DNA from: Ruminococcus sp.
GTDB lineage: Bacteria > Bacillota > Clostridia > Oscillospirales > Ruminococcaceae
Assembly: GCA_017525915.1 (NCBI GenBank)
Contig: JAFXSC010000012.1
Coordinates: 169,852 to 233,851 of the forward strand
DNA: 64,000 nucleotides
Direction of reading: 5' to 3'
Below are positions 16,615 to 24,776 of the stretch, one piece after another (positions within the stretch are counted from its first letter, which is position 1; each line of letters begins with the position of its first letter). A model generated the notes under the pieces. That model was not told where the DNA came from and searched no databases. It saw only the letters and a list, made by a program, of their open reading frames with translations. A program made the position numbers and the translations under genes.

Positions 16615-19600
16615 TCAGTCCTCGTCTCCGCTGTCATCAATATCCAGCGAGCCGAAGAAGGAATCATCATCATCAATGTCAAGCTCATCGCCGTCGTCAT
16701 AGGAGAAATCCTCGTCGGTATCAGCTTCCTCGCCTTCCTCACCTTCAAAGAGGTAGCCGGCATCGTTCATATCGCCGTCGGAATACTTGGTGAGGTCGTC
16801 TGTCTCCTCGTCAGCGTAAGCATCAGCCGAAGGTATCTGATCGTCGTCATCGAAGGTCTGCTTGAGGTCGATCTCCTTCTGGTTGATATCGAGCACCTTG
16901 ACGTCGAGGCAGAGTGACTGCATCTCCTTGATGAGTACCTTGAAGGACTCAGGAATGCCCGGAGTAGGAACATTCTGACCCTTGACGATAGCTTCGTAGG
17001 TATTGACACGTCCGATAGTATCATCAGACTTGACAGTGAGTATCTCCTGAAGGGTATAGGCAGCGCCGTAAGCTTCGAGCGCCCATACTTCCATCTCACC
17101 GAAACGCTGACCGCCGAACTGAGCCTTACCGCCGAGCGGCTGCTGAGTAACGAGGGCGTAAGGTCCGACTGAACGTGCGTGAATCTTATCGTCAACAAGG
17201 TGGTGGAGCTTGAGGTAGTACATATATCCGACGGTTACGCGGTTATCGAACTTCTCACCGGTACGTCCGTCATAGAGAGTGAACTTACAGTCCTCAGTGA
17301 ATTCGAGAGCATTGGGGTTTATGACCTTGTCCATAGCCTTGAGCTCGAACATATCGTTCTTGTGCTCCTTGGAGTGTTCGTTGGCCATCTTGAAGCACTC
17401 ACGGATATCGTCTTCGTGTGCGCCGTCGAATACAGGGGTCATGATGTGCCAGCCGAGCGCCTTGCAAGCCATACCGAGGTGTACTTCAAGCACCTGTCCG
17501 ATATTCATACGCGAAGGAACGCCGAGGGGGTTGAGCACGATGTCAAGCGGAGTACCGTCCGGAAGGAACGGCATATCCTCCTCAGGGAGTATACGCGATA
17601 CAACGCCCTTGTTACCGTGACGGCCGGCCATCTTGTCGCCGACAGTGATCTTTCTCTTCTGCGCGATGTAGCAGATAACGCGCATATTTACGCCTGCGCT
17701 GAGTTCATCGCAGTTATCTCTTGTGAATACCTTTACGTCAACGATAACACCTGATTCGCCGTGCGGCACCTTAAGGGAGTTATCGCGGACCTCTCTTGCC
17801 TTCTCACCGAAGATAGCGCGGAGAAGTCTCTCCTCTGCGGTAAGCTCGGTCTCGCCCTTGGGCGTTACCTTGCCGACGAGGATATCGCCGGAGTTTACCT
17901 CAGAACCGATGCGTATGATACCGTTCTCATCGAGGTTTGCAAGGGCATCGTCGCCGACATTCGGGATATCCCTTGTTATCTCCTCGGGTCCGAGCTTGGT
18001 ATCACGGCACTCTATCTCGTATTCCTCAATGTGTACAGATGTGAATACATCCTCACGGACAAGTCTCTCGTTAAGAAGAACAGCGTCCTCGTAGTTGTAA
18101 CCTTCCCATGTCATGAAGCCGATGAGGGCATTCTTACCGAGGGATATCTCACCGTCAGCGGTAGCGGGACCGTCTGCAAGCACCTGACCTGCCTTGACTT
18201 CCTCGCCTACTGCAACGATAGGTCTCTGGTTGACGCAGGTACCCTGGTTGGAGCGCTTGAACTTGATGAGCTCATACTTGTGCTCGATACCGTCGGTATC
18301 TATCATGTTTATCCTGTCAGCGTCAACATATGTGATCTTTCCGTCCTTCTCGGCAACGATACATACGCCGGAGTCAACGGCAGCCTTGTACTCCATACCT
18401 GTTCCGACGAACGGACGCTCGGTCTTGAGGAGCGGTACAGCCTGACGCTGCATGTTGGAGCCCATGAGGGCACGGTTAGCGTCATCGTTCTCGAGGAAGG
18501 GAATCATTGATGTAGCTACTGAAACGACCATCTTAGGAGATACGTCCATGTAGTCTACCTTTTCGCGCTCGCACTCGAGTATCTGCTCACGGTAACGTGC
18601 ATTTACACGCGGTCTTGCGAACTTTCCGTCCTCAGTGAGGGGCTCGTTCGCCTGAGCGACAACGAAGTTGTCTTCAGTATCGGCAGTCATGTATACAACT
18701 TCATTCGTAACAACGCCGGTAGCCTTGTCGACCTTGCGGTAGGGAGCCTCGATGAAGCCGTACTCGTTGATTCTCGCAAATGTAGCCAGATAGGAGATAA
18801 GTCCGATGTTAGGACCTTCAGGGGTCTCGATAGGACACATTCTTCCGTAGTGGCTGTAATGAACGTCGCGGACCTCGAATCCGGCACGGTCTCTTGAAAG
18901 ACCTCCGGGACCGAGAGCGGAAAGACGTCTCTTATGGGTAAGCTCTGCAAGAGGGTTGTTCTGGTCCATGAACTGTGACAGAGGCGATGAACAGAAGAAC
19001 TCCTTCATTGCTGAGGAAATAGGTCTGATATTGATAAGTGTCTGGGGAGTGAGGGTATTGACGTCCTGAGTCTGGATATTCATTCTCTCACGGATACCGC
19101 GCTCCATACGGGCATAACCGATGCGGAACTGGTTCTGGAGGAGCTCGCCTACGCTGCGGATACGTCTGTTTCCGAGGTGGTCGATGTCGTCAACGGTACC
19201 AACGCCCTCGCAGAGGTTGAGGAAGTAACTGATAGTAGCGAAGATATCGTCGATGATGATGTGCTTCGGAACGAGCTCGTCAGCACGCTTCTTGATGTTC
19301 TCCTCGAGTTCATCAGCGTCAGCGGAGGTATCAAGTATCTCCTTGAGCACCTTGTATGAAACCTTCTCGTTGATGCCGTACTTCTCGGTATCGAAGTCAA
19401 CATAGCCCTTTATATCGACCATGCCGTTGCCTATAATCTTGGCTACCTTCTCAACCATGCGGATAGAAGTCTCGCCGCGGTCGTCGGTGTAGTATTCCTT
19501 AGCCTCGACCTTTACGAAAGCGTGGTCAACACCAGCCTGCTCGATCTCACAAGCCTTGTCGTAGGAAACTACCTCGCCCTCGTCAGCCATTATCTCACCG

Positions 19601-20502
19601 GTATTGGGGTTGATAACAGGCTCGGTAAGGAGGTGGCCGGCAAGACGTGAAGCGATGCCGAGCTTCTTGTTGTACTTGTATCTTCCGAAGCGGCAGAGGT
19701 CATATCTCTTTGCATCGAAGAAGAGGTTATTGAGGTGTGTAACGGCACTCTCGACCGTGGGAGGCTCGCCGGGACGGAGCTTCTTGTAAACGTCGATAAG
19801 AGCGTCGGAATTGTTCTTGGTCTGGTCCTTCTGGAGGATAGTCTGCTTAAGACGGTCGTCCTCGCCGAAGAGCTCGTATATCTCCTCATCGGAGCCTACG
19901 CCGAGAGCGCGTATGAAGGTGGTTATCGGTATCTTTCTGTTCTTGTCGATACGGACATACACAACGTCGTTGGAGTCCATTTCGTACTCAAGCCAAGCAC
20001 CGCGGTTCGGGATAACTGTCGTATTGAACAGATCCTTACCTGTCTTGTCCTTCTCGAAGGCATAGTAAACGCCGGGAGAACGAACGAGCTGAGATACGAT
20101 AACACGCTCTGCACCGTTGATAACGAAGGTGCCGCTTGCTGTCATGAGCGGGAAATCGCCCATATATATCTCACTTTCGCTTACCGCACCTGTCTCCTTA
20201 TTATAGAGGGCAGCAGTTGCTCTCATGGAGACCTGATAGGTAGCGCCTCTCGATTTGCACTCTGCGAGGGAATACTTGGGAGTATCATCGAAGCGGTAGT
20301 CCTTGAAATTAAGAACGAGATTTCCGTTATAGTCGGTAATCGCGGTCATATCGCGGAAGACCTCGCGGAGACCTTCCTCCCTGAACCATTTATACGAGTT
20401 CTTCTGCACCTCGATAAGGTTAGGCATCTCAAGGGGCTCGGTAATCTTACCGAAGCTCATTCTGACATTTTTTCCCAGCTGCTTAGGCGTAACGTTCACC
20501 AT
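16615..20502 (-). CDS. rpoB: DNA-directed RNA polymerase subunit beta
   Basis: The second-largest RNA polymerase subunit, 1295 residues from ATG 20502 ([20 protein letters not shown]), which follows the SD AAGGAGG. The further upstream ATG 20565 has none. The rifampicin-binding region is recognisable around [20 protein letters not shown], and the conserved [15 protein letters not shown] and the C-terminal [21 protein letters not shown] are intact. The extreme C-terminus is a long acidic tail ([14 protein letters not shown]) after an Asp/Glu-rich stretch of about 70 residues, longer than in many relatives. No rplJ/rplL genes precede it, unlike the usual arrangement, so rpoBC has its own promoter here. 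Confidence 0.98.
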   Translation of the reverse strand: MVNVTPKQLGKNVRMSFGKITEPLEMPNLIEVQKNSYKWFREEGLREVFRDMTAITDYNGNLVLNFKDYRFDDTPKYSLAECKSRGATYQVSMRATAALYNKETGAVSESEIYMGDFPLMTASGTFVINGAERVIVSQLVRSPGVYYAFEKDKTGKDLFNTTVIPNRGAWLEYEMDSNDVVYVRIDKNRKIPITTFIRALGVGSDEEIYELFGEDDRLKQTILQKDQTKNNSDALIDVYKKLRPGEPPTVESAVTHLNNLFFDAKRYDLCRFGRYKYNKKLGIASRLAGHLLTEPVINPNTGEIMADEGEVVSYDKACEIEQAGVDHAFVKVEAKEYYTDDRGETSIRMVEKVAKIIGNGMVDIKGYVDFDTEKYGINEKVSYKVLKEILDTSADADELEENIKKRADELVPKHIIIDDIFATISYFLNLCEGVGTVDDIDHLGNRRIRSVGELLQNQFRIGYARMERGIRERMNIQTQDVNTLTPQTLINIRPISSAMKEFFCSSPLSQFMDQNNPLAELTHKRRLSALGPGGLSRDRAGFEVRDVHYSHYGRMCPIETPEGPNIGLISYLATFARINEYGFIEAPYRKVDKATGVVTNEVVYMTADTEDNFVVAQANEPLTEDGKFARPRVNARYREQILECEREKVDYMDVSPKMVVSVATSMIPFLENDDANRALMGSNMQRQAVPLLKTERPFVGTGMEYKAAVDSGVCIVAEKDGKITYVDADRINMIDTDGIEHKYELIKFKRSNQGTCVNQRPIVAVGEEVKAGQVLADGPATADGEISLGKNALIGFMTWEGYNYEDAVLLNERLVREDVFTSVHIEEYEIECRDTKLGPEEITRDIPNVGDDALANLDENGIIRIGSEVNSGDILVGKVTPKGETELTAEERLLRAIFGEKAREVRDNSLKVPHGESGVIVDVKVFTRDNCDELSAGVNMRVICYIAQKRKITVGDKMAGRHGNKGVVSRILPEEDMPFLPDGTPLDIVLNPLGVPSRMNIGQVLEVHLGMACKALGWHIMTPVFDGAHEDDIRECFKMANEHSKEHKNDMFELKAMDKVINPNALEFTEDCKFTLYDGRTGEKFDNRVTVGYMYYLKLHHLVDDKIHARSVGPYALVTQQPLGGKAQFGGQRFGEMEVWALEAYGAAYTLQEILTVKSDDTIGRVNTYEAIVKGQNVPTPGIPESFKVLIKEMQSLCLDVKVLDINQKEIDLKQTFDDDDQIPSADAYADEETDDLTKYSDGDMNDAGYLFEGEEGEEADTDEDFSYDDGDELDIDDDDSFFGSLDIDDSGDED

Positions 20503-20611
20503 AGGCGGAACCTCCTTATATTTTTGCTTATCCGATCCCCTGTGTTCCGTCCGGACGGGGCACATCGGACTTAAAGCCGTGATACTTTATGAAAAAATTT
20601 TCCTGAAACTA

Positions 20612-20641
20612 TTGACAAGCGTATATCCTATGTGATATAAT
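20612..20641 (+). promoter_or_regulatory. Perfect promoter facing the rpoB promoter; drives a putative small RNA
   Basis: TTGACA (20612-20617), 18-bp spacer, TATAAT (20636-20641) with TGA extended -10 (20633-20635). It points rightward, away from rpoB, and no gene on that strand follows. Only a short stretch to an intrinsic terminator at 20741-20772. Confidence 0.8.
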
Positions 20642-20684
20642 ATCTTGATAGCAGGGACAATTTTCCATATTGATACATTATATT

Positions 20685-20713
20685 ATTATAATACATCTTG
20701 CCGGATATGTCAA
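20685..20713 (-). promoter_or_regulatory. Promoter of the rpoBC operon
   Basis: Minus strand TTGACA (20713-20708), 17-bp spacer, TATAAT (20690-20685). Start near 20678 gives a leader of about 175 bases, which includes a GC-rich fold with CGTCCGGACG near 20550 just before the SD. Confidence 0.85.
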
Positions 20714-20733
20714 GGGCTTCTTTCAATATTTAT

Positions 20734-20772
20734 AAAAAGCGCCGGATTTCAGAACGAAATCCGGCTTTTTTT
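20734..20772 (+). terminator. Strong terminator, usable on both strands
   Basis: GCCGGATTTC, loop AGAAC, GAAATCCGGC, TTTTTTT. On the plus strand it would end the putative small RNA. On the minus strand (stem, then GCTTTTTATA) it would end the kinase transcript, whose gene stops at 20795. Confidence 0.92.
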
Positions 20773-20794
20773 GGCTGTTTTGTTTGATACTCTG

Positions 20795-22111
20795 TCAGAA
20801 TACAGTTCCCTCTGACTTGCCTATGGTTATCACAAAGTCCTTTTTGAGCGGCATCACACTGTCCGGCTCGACGGCTTTGACGGAATTGTCGGAAAGCTTC
20901 ACGTTCCATACGCTGCCGGTAAGGTTCTTCAGACCGAGCTTTGAAGGGTCCTTGACATTGCGGACTATCTCCCCCACCACCTTGTGGAAGTCGCCCTCGG
21001 TCTCGCTGACCTGGCCGTCATAGAGCTTAACTCCGCCGAATGCCGGCACCTCAAAGCGCTTGAACTTTATGCCGCCCTTGCAGGTAAGAGGTCCGCCGCA
21101 GTACATACAGCTCACGGTATAGCCCTCGGAGATGAAGGTCTCCCTTCCGCAATGCGGACAGGCAACAGTCTCGCTCCTCAGACGGACGAACGCATCGAGC
21201 CACGTTTTCTCGATAACGCGGTCGTAAGGCGGCTGAACAGACTTCTTTCCGAATGACTCGATAAAGAGGCTGCGGATATACTCCGGATATATCTTCCAGA
21301 AGCGAAGAGTGTTTGTATTGAGCTGATTATTGGCAGCATTGCGGTCGTCCTCGGGATCGAGCACGAATACGGGGTCGCTGCCGTAGAACTTCTTTTCAAG
21401 CTCAGGCGTCATGCAGGGGGGCGTGGAATACTTGCCCTCAAGCGGATGCTCGATGAACAGCATACGGAACAGTATAACCGCAAGCGAGAAGCGGTCGGAA
21501 CGCTTGTCGGGAGCACCGCCGAGCACCACCTCCGGCGCCATATAGCGCTGTTTTCCGGCGATACCGAAGTTCACTCCCCTCTCAGACACATTGTCGTTGT
21601 CGCAGATGAGGACATTGCCGGTCTTGGGGTCGATGAAGAAGTTGCCGTTATTGAGGTCCTGATAGCTGTATCCGTCATTGTGAAGCGCACGGAAGCCCTC
21701 GATGATATTGATAGCCGCATTGCAGCGGGCGGTTATACCTGAGAACTGCGCCTTCATACGTCGTCTCTTGGGGTCCCAGATGAGGAAGCGTGTGAGCTCC
21801 TCGAAGCCCTGCGGACGGAGCTGCATGAGGTAGCCAAAGCTGCCGTCTATCCACTCCGAAAGCTCCTCCGGCCAGAGGAATGCCTTTGTAGGAGCGCCCT
21901 TGCGGATATTCTCACGGAGGTTCTCATAGAACTCCTTGGGGTTCTTCATTTTTTCGATAGTGGACTTGTGGTACCATTTGAGTGCCATTTCCCTTCCGCT
22001 GAAGCTGACGCGGTAAACATTGCCCTGACCGCCGCCGCCGAGAAATTCGAGCACCGTGAATTCGCCGCCGTTGACTGTTTTTGCCTTAAAGCCGTTTTTG
22101 AGTTCTGCCAT
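20795..22111 (-). CDS. Divergent Ser/Thr protein kinase with zinc ribbon (TerY-P type)
   Basis: A 438-residue protein. Residues of about 1-300 form a protein kinase domain: Gly-loop FLGGGGQGNVYR, the lysine in MALKWYHK, a catalytic loop YSYQDLNNGNFFI (HRD replaced by YQD, but Asp and Asn kept), a metal site CDNDN in place of DFG, and RYMAPEVV. The YQD/DND wording is typical of the kinases of the TerY-P triad. A zinc ribbon follows (CPHCGRETF...CMYCGG) and then a C-terminal domain beginning KLYDGQV with a possible FHA-like pattern. No membrane span, so a soluble kinase. It lies apart from its presumed partners (VWA and PP2C), with rpoBC between them. Confidence 0.85.
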   Translation of the reverse strand: MAELKNGFKAKTVNGGEFTVLEFLGGGGQGNVYRVSFSGREMALKWYHKSTIEKMKNPKEFYENLRENIRKGAPTKAFLWPEELSEWIDGSFGYLMQLRPQGFEELTRFLIWDPKRRRMKAQFSGITARCNAAINIIEGFRALHNDGYSYQDLNNGNFFIDPKTGNVLICDNDNVSERGVNFGIAGKQRYMAPEVVLGGAPDKRSDRFSLAVILFRMLFIEHPLEGKYSTPPCMTPELEKKFYGSDPVFVLDPEDDRNAANNQLNTNTLRFWKIYPEYIRSLFIESFGKKSVQPPYDRVIEKTWLDAFVRLRSETVACPHCGRETFISEGYTVSCMYCGGPLTCKGGIKFKRFEVPAFGGVKLYDGQVSETEGDFHKVVGEIVRNVKDPSKLGLKNLTGSVWNVKLSDNSVKAVEPDSVMPLKKDFVITIGKSEGTVF

Positions 22112-22140
22112 ATCATAAGCCCCCTTTTATATTTGGTGTA

Positions 22141-22162
22141 GGGGCGATACCCACATCGCCCC
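22141..22162. repeat. Palindromic intergenic repeat, GGGGCGAT type
   Basis: GGGGCGAT, spacer ACCCAC, ATCGCCCC. Shares its arms and the CCCAC core with the element at 5567-5590, and like it is flanked by AGTGAGTAGTGATCAGT-type text. Confidence 0.75.
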
Positions 22163-22220
22163 ACAAGTGAGTAGTGATCAGTTTGAAGCTGTTAGCCATA
22201 AGGGTGCAGCGTCATGCCGC

Positions 22221-23084
22221 TTACTTCTTGATTGTGTTCATAGAGAGCCACTCGCACCACATCGGGTAATAGTTCGCGTAAACATGAACACCGTCGCCTG
22301 TCGCATCGCTTCTGAGAGCGCCGTTGCCGTCGTCAAACGTTGGATTGATGTCCAGATAGAAGACTGTCTTGTTGTCTGCAAACTGTGCAATGCAGGAATT
22401 GAGATAGTTTATCCTCTCGTTGGATATCATCGAATTCTCAGAAGCAGTGGTAACATGAAGATTTGCAAGCAGGAATATCAGCGCATCGGGCTGATAAGTC
22501 TTAACGGTATTGATAATGCTGTTATATGAGTTCACAGTGTAGTTGAAATCGTTTCCGACTTCGTTTATGCCGAGCATTATGTAGACCTTTCCGTACTTCT
22601 TTGACTGGAGCATCCCGGCAAAGCTGTTGCCGTCGATATACTCCGAATCCACCTTGTAGGTAGAAAGTCCCTCAGTGCAGAAGAAATCCGCGTTATCAAT
22701 GGTACCGTACTCCTTGATGCCCACCATACGGGAATCGCCGAGGAACAGTGCATCGTCAAAATACGAAGGGTCGCTCTGTACGAATGAGAGCTGAGCCTCA
22801 GTAGGAGCCTCTGTGGTCGCAGGAGCTTCGGTAGTTGTTGCAGCCGGGTCGGCAGGCTGAGCATCTGTTGCTGCCTGCTGGGCACCGGTAGTTGCCTCGG
22901 GAGAGCCTCCCTCAGTCGTCTGCTGTGCCGGCTGAGTAGTTACATTGAGCGTTATCGGCGGAAGGGTCTCCTTCTTCTCCTTTTCACTGCTCGAATGCCA
23001 TATCTCTTTGAATATGAACGGCGAAGCCACAAAGCAGGTGACTATCAGTATCGTTGTATATATACATTGTCTGAACTTATTCAT
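22221..23084 (-). CDS. SGNH/GDSL-type hydrolase or acyltransferase, membrane anchored
   Basis: A 287-residue protein with an N-terminal membrane anchor (residues about 7-26, IYTTILIVTCFVASPFIF), a Thr/Ala/Pro-rich linker of about 60 residues and an SGNH domain outside the cell. The block I Ser is in LFLGDSRMVG, the block III Asn in IMLGINEVGND, and the terminal catalytic pair is in ATGDGVHVY (Asp and His). Its gene follows directly behind the MBOAT gene (18 bp), the standard two-gene pattern for extracellular polymer O-acetylation (AlgI/AlgX-, PatA/PatB- or DltB-like). It probably takes the acyl group passed out by the MBOAT protein. The polymer could be peptidoglycan or a wall polysaccharide. 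Confidence 0.87.
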   Translation of the reverse strand: MNKFRQCIYTTILIVTCFVASPFIFKEIWHSSSEKEKKETLPPITLNVTTQPAQQTTEGGSPEATTGAQQAATDAQPADPAATTTEAPATTEAPTEAQLSFVQSDPSYFDDALFLGDSRMVGIKEYGTIDNADFFCTEGLSTYKVDSEYIDGNSFAGMLQSKKYGKVYIMLGINEVGNDFNYTVNSYNSIINTVKTYQPDALIFLLANLHVTTASENSMISNERINYLNSCIAQFADNKTVFYLDINPTFDDGNGALRSDATGDGVHVYANYYPMWCEWLSMNTIKK

Positions 23085-23102
23085 CTTACAAGCTATCTCC
23101 TA

Positions 23103-24494
23103 TCAGAATCTGAAATACAGGAACGGGTCGTTGAGCCCCTTGTACATACAGTATACCGCGCCCCAGAACGCCGCGAGCAGTGCGAGGGAAACGATCACTG
23201 AATTCTTCATCTTCTTGTATATCATCTCGGGCACCTTTGTTGAGAAGATCACTCCGGCAACGAAGTACCACTTGTATATTCCCCAGTATTTCGAGCAGTC
23301 GCCCTTCATGACATTGCCCTTTTCGAGGTTTGCGAAGGGTATGAGCCTGCGGAAGTAAATACCGAGCTGCTCGAAGTCAGTTACCGCAAATATCAGCCAT
23401 GTCAGCGGAATAATGAGTATCATGTAGGCGTGTCCGGCGATCTTATACTTGTTGAAGAACTTTCCGGTCCAGAATTTCTCCGTCATCATAATGCCGAACA
23501 GTACAAGTCCCCAGATGACGAAATTCCAGCTTGCACCGTGCCAGAGACCCGTGAACAGCCACACCACAAAGGTGTTGAATATCATTCTGCGCGGTCCCCT
23601 GCGGTTTCCTCCGAGTGGGATATAGATATAGTCCTTGAACCATGTGCCGAGGGTCATATGCCAGCGGCGCCAGAACTCAGTCATGGTCAGCGATGTGTAG
23701 GGGTGGTCGAAGTTCTTCGGAAGCTCAAATCCCATTATCCTGCCCAGACCGATAGCCATGAGCGAATAGCCGCAGAAGTCGAAATAGAGCTGGAAGGAAT
23801 AGGCAAATATACCCATCCATGCAAGTCCGGTGGAGACGTTACTGAAGCCGATAGTTCCGATATCGCGCCACAGGCCGCCTATCTGGTTGGCAATGAGTAT
23901 CTTGTAGCCGAGACCGATCGTGAAGGTCTTGAGACCGTCCTCGACCTTGCTGATAGAATGCTTGCGATACTTGAGCTGCTTTGCGACCGTCTCGTAAGTT
24001 ACGATAGGTCCGGCGATGAGCTGCGGGAACATACTGATGTATGCGCCGTAGTTGATGAAACTCTTTTCAGCCCTTGCCTTCTGCCTGTATACGTCAATGA
24101 TATAGGAAACGTTCTGGAAGGTGTAGAAGCTTATTCCTATCGGGAGGATAATGTCCTTCACGGTCATATCCGAGTGGAACAGGGCGTTGAGGTTTTCCGT
24201 GCCGAATCCCCAGTATTTGAAGAACACGAGCCACCAGAAGTTGAAGATTATGCCGAAGGTCAGCCAGCCCTTCTTGTAATGCCGCGAAGCCTCGATAAAC
24301 TGTGCGACTATGAAATTCAGCAGTACAGTGAGCAGGAAAAGGAAGATATATACCGGCTTCTTGACGCCGAAGCTGTAAAAGACAACACTTCCTGTGAATA
24401 TCACGAGATTCTTGTACCTGCGCGGTACTGCCGCATAGGTTATCATAAAAACAGGAAGGAATAAAAAGATAAATTCCAGACTGCTGAATACCAT
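23103..24494 (-). CDS. MBOAT family O-acyltransferase
   Basis: A 463-residue multi-span membrane protein of the AlgI/DltB/PatA group. It transfers acyl groups across the membrane for O-acylation of extracellular polymers. Signatures: LPIGISFYTFQNVSYIIDVY, FPQLIAGPIVTYE, FWRRWHMTLGTWFKDYIYIP with a conserved His, and LFTGLWHGASWNFVIWG containing the catalytic His. The size is usual. A TTGACA/TAAAAT promoter at 24633-24661 drives it, and an SGNH partner follows. In a cellulosome-forming rumen-type bacterium the likely target is a cell-wall polymer, but no evidence here fixes it. Confidence 0.93.
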   Translation of the reverse strand: MVFSSLEFIFLFLPVFMITYAAVPRRYKNLVIFTGSVVFYSFGVKKPVYIFLFLLTVLLNFIVAQFIEASRHYKKGWLTFGIIFNFWWLVFFKYWGFGTENLNALFHSDMTVKDIILPIGISFYTFQNVSYIIDVYRQKARAEKSFINYGAYISMFPQLIAGPIVTYETVAKQLKYRKHSISKVEDGLKTFTIGLGYKILIANQIGGLWRDIGTIGFSNVSTGLAWMGIFAYSFQLYFDFCGYSLMAIGLGRIMGFELPKNFDHPYTSLTMTEFWRRWHMTLGTWFKDYIYIPLGGNRRGPRRMIFNTFVVWLFTGLWHGASWNFVIWGLVLFGIMMTEKFWTGKFFNKYKIAGHAYMILIIPLTWLIFAVTDFEQLGIYFRRLIPFANLEKGNVMKGDCSKYWGIYKWYFVAGVIFSTKVPEMIYKKMKNSVIVSLALLAAFWGAVYCMYKGLNDPFLYFRF

Positions 24495-24632
24495 TCGATC
24501 ACCCTTAATACTTCTGTATTTCTTTCTCTCCGGAAACCCGGCTCGTCACATCACCGCAGATGATACAGCCGTTTTTCTTTTGTTCTAATAATTCATACAA
24601 ACATACGCTCCGAAAAATGAACGTACATATCT

Positions 24633-24661
24633 ATTTTACACGAAATTTCATAAAATGTCAA
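24633..24661 (-). promoter_or_regulatory. Promoter of the MBOAT/SGNH operon
   Basis: Minus strand TTGACA (24661-24656), 17-bp spacer, TAAAAT (24638-24633). A leader of about 130 bases would precede the MBOAT start. Confidence 0.82.
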
Positions 24662-24737
24662 CAATTTTGCAACCAGCAGTGAAAATGTGGAAAAAACAGC
24701 AATTCTCGCCTGTATTTCCGCCAAAATCTGTATAAAT

Positions 24738-24771
24738 AAACGAAAGAAGCCCTCCTTGCGGAAGGCTTCAT
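24738..24771 (-). terminator. Terminator of the GH5 operon
   Basis: Minus strand GAAGCCTTCC, loop GCAA, GGAGGGCTTC, then TTTCGTTTATT. It begins 7 bp after the stop of the downstream GH5 gene. Confidence 0.85.
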
Positions 24772-24776
24772 TTTGA

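Larger units (their letters stand above)
20648..20772 (+). ncRNA. Putative small RNA between rpoB and the kinase gene
   Basis: This is a prediction from signals, not homology. A perfect extended -10 promoter (20612-20641) and a strong intrinsic terminator (stem 20741-20765, then seven T) delimit about 125 bases on the plus strand. No start codon with a ribosome-binding site opens a frame inside. The 5' 30 bases are antisense to the first 30 bases of the rpoB leader, because the rpoB promoter on the other strand starts near 20678. Beyond that the RNA covers the -10 and -35 boxes of the rpoB promoter. Confidence 0.6.

Noticed and set aside
12804-20574. Long plus-strand frames opposite rpoB and rpoC (up to 291 residues)
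   Set aside because: They are shadows from codon bias of the conserved genes on the minus strand. No ribosome-binding sites or known domains support them.
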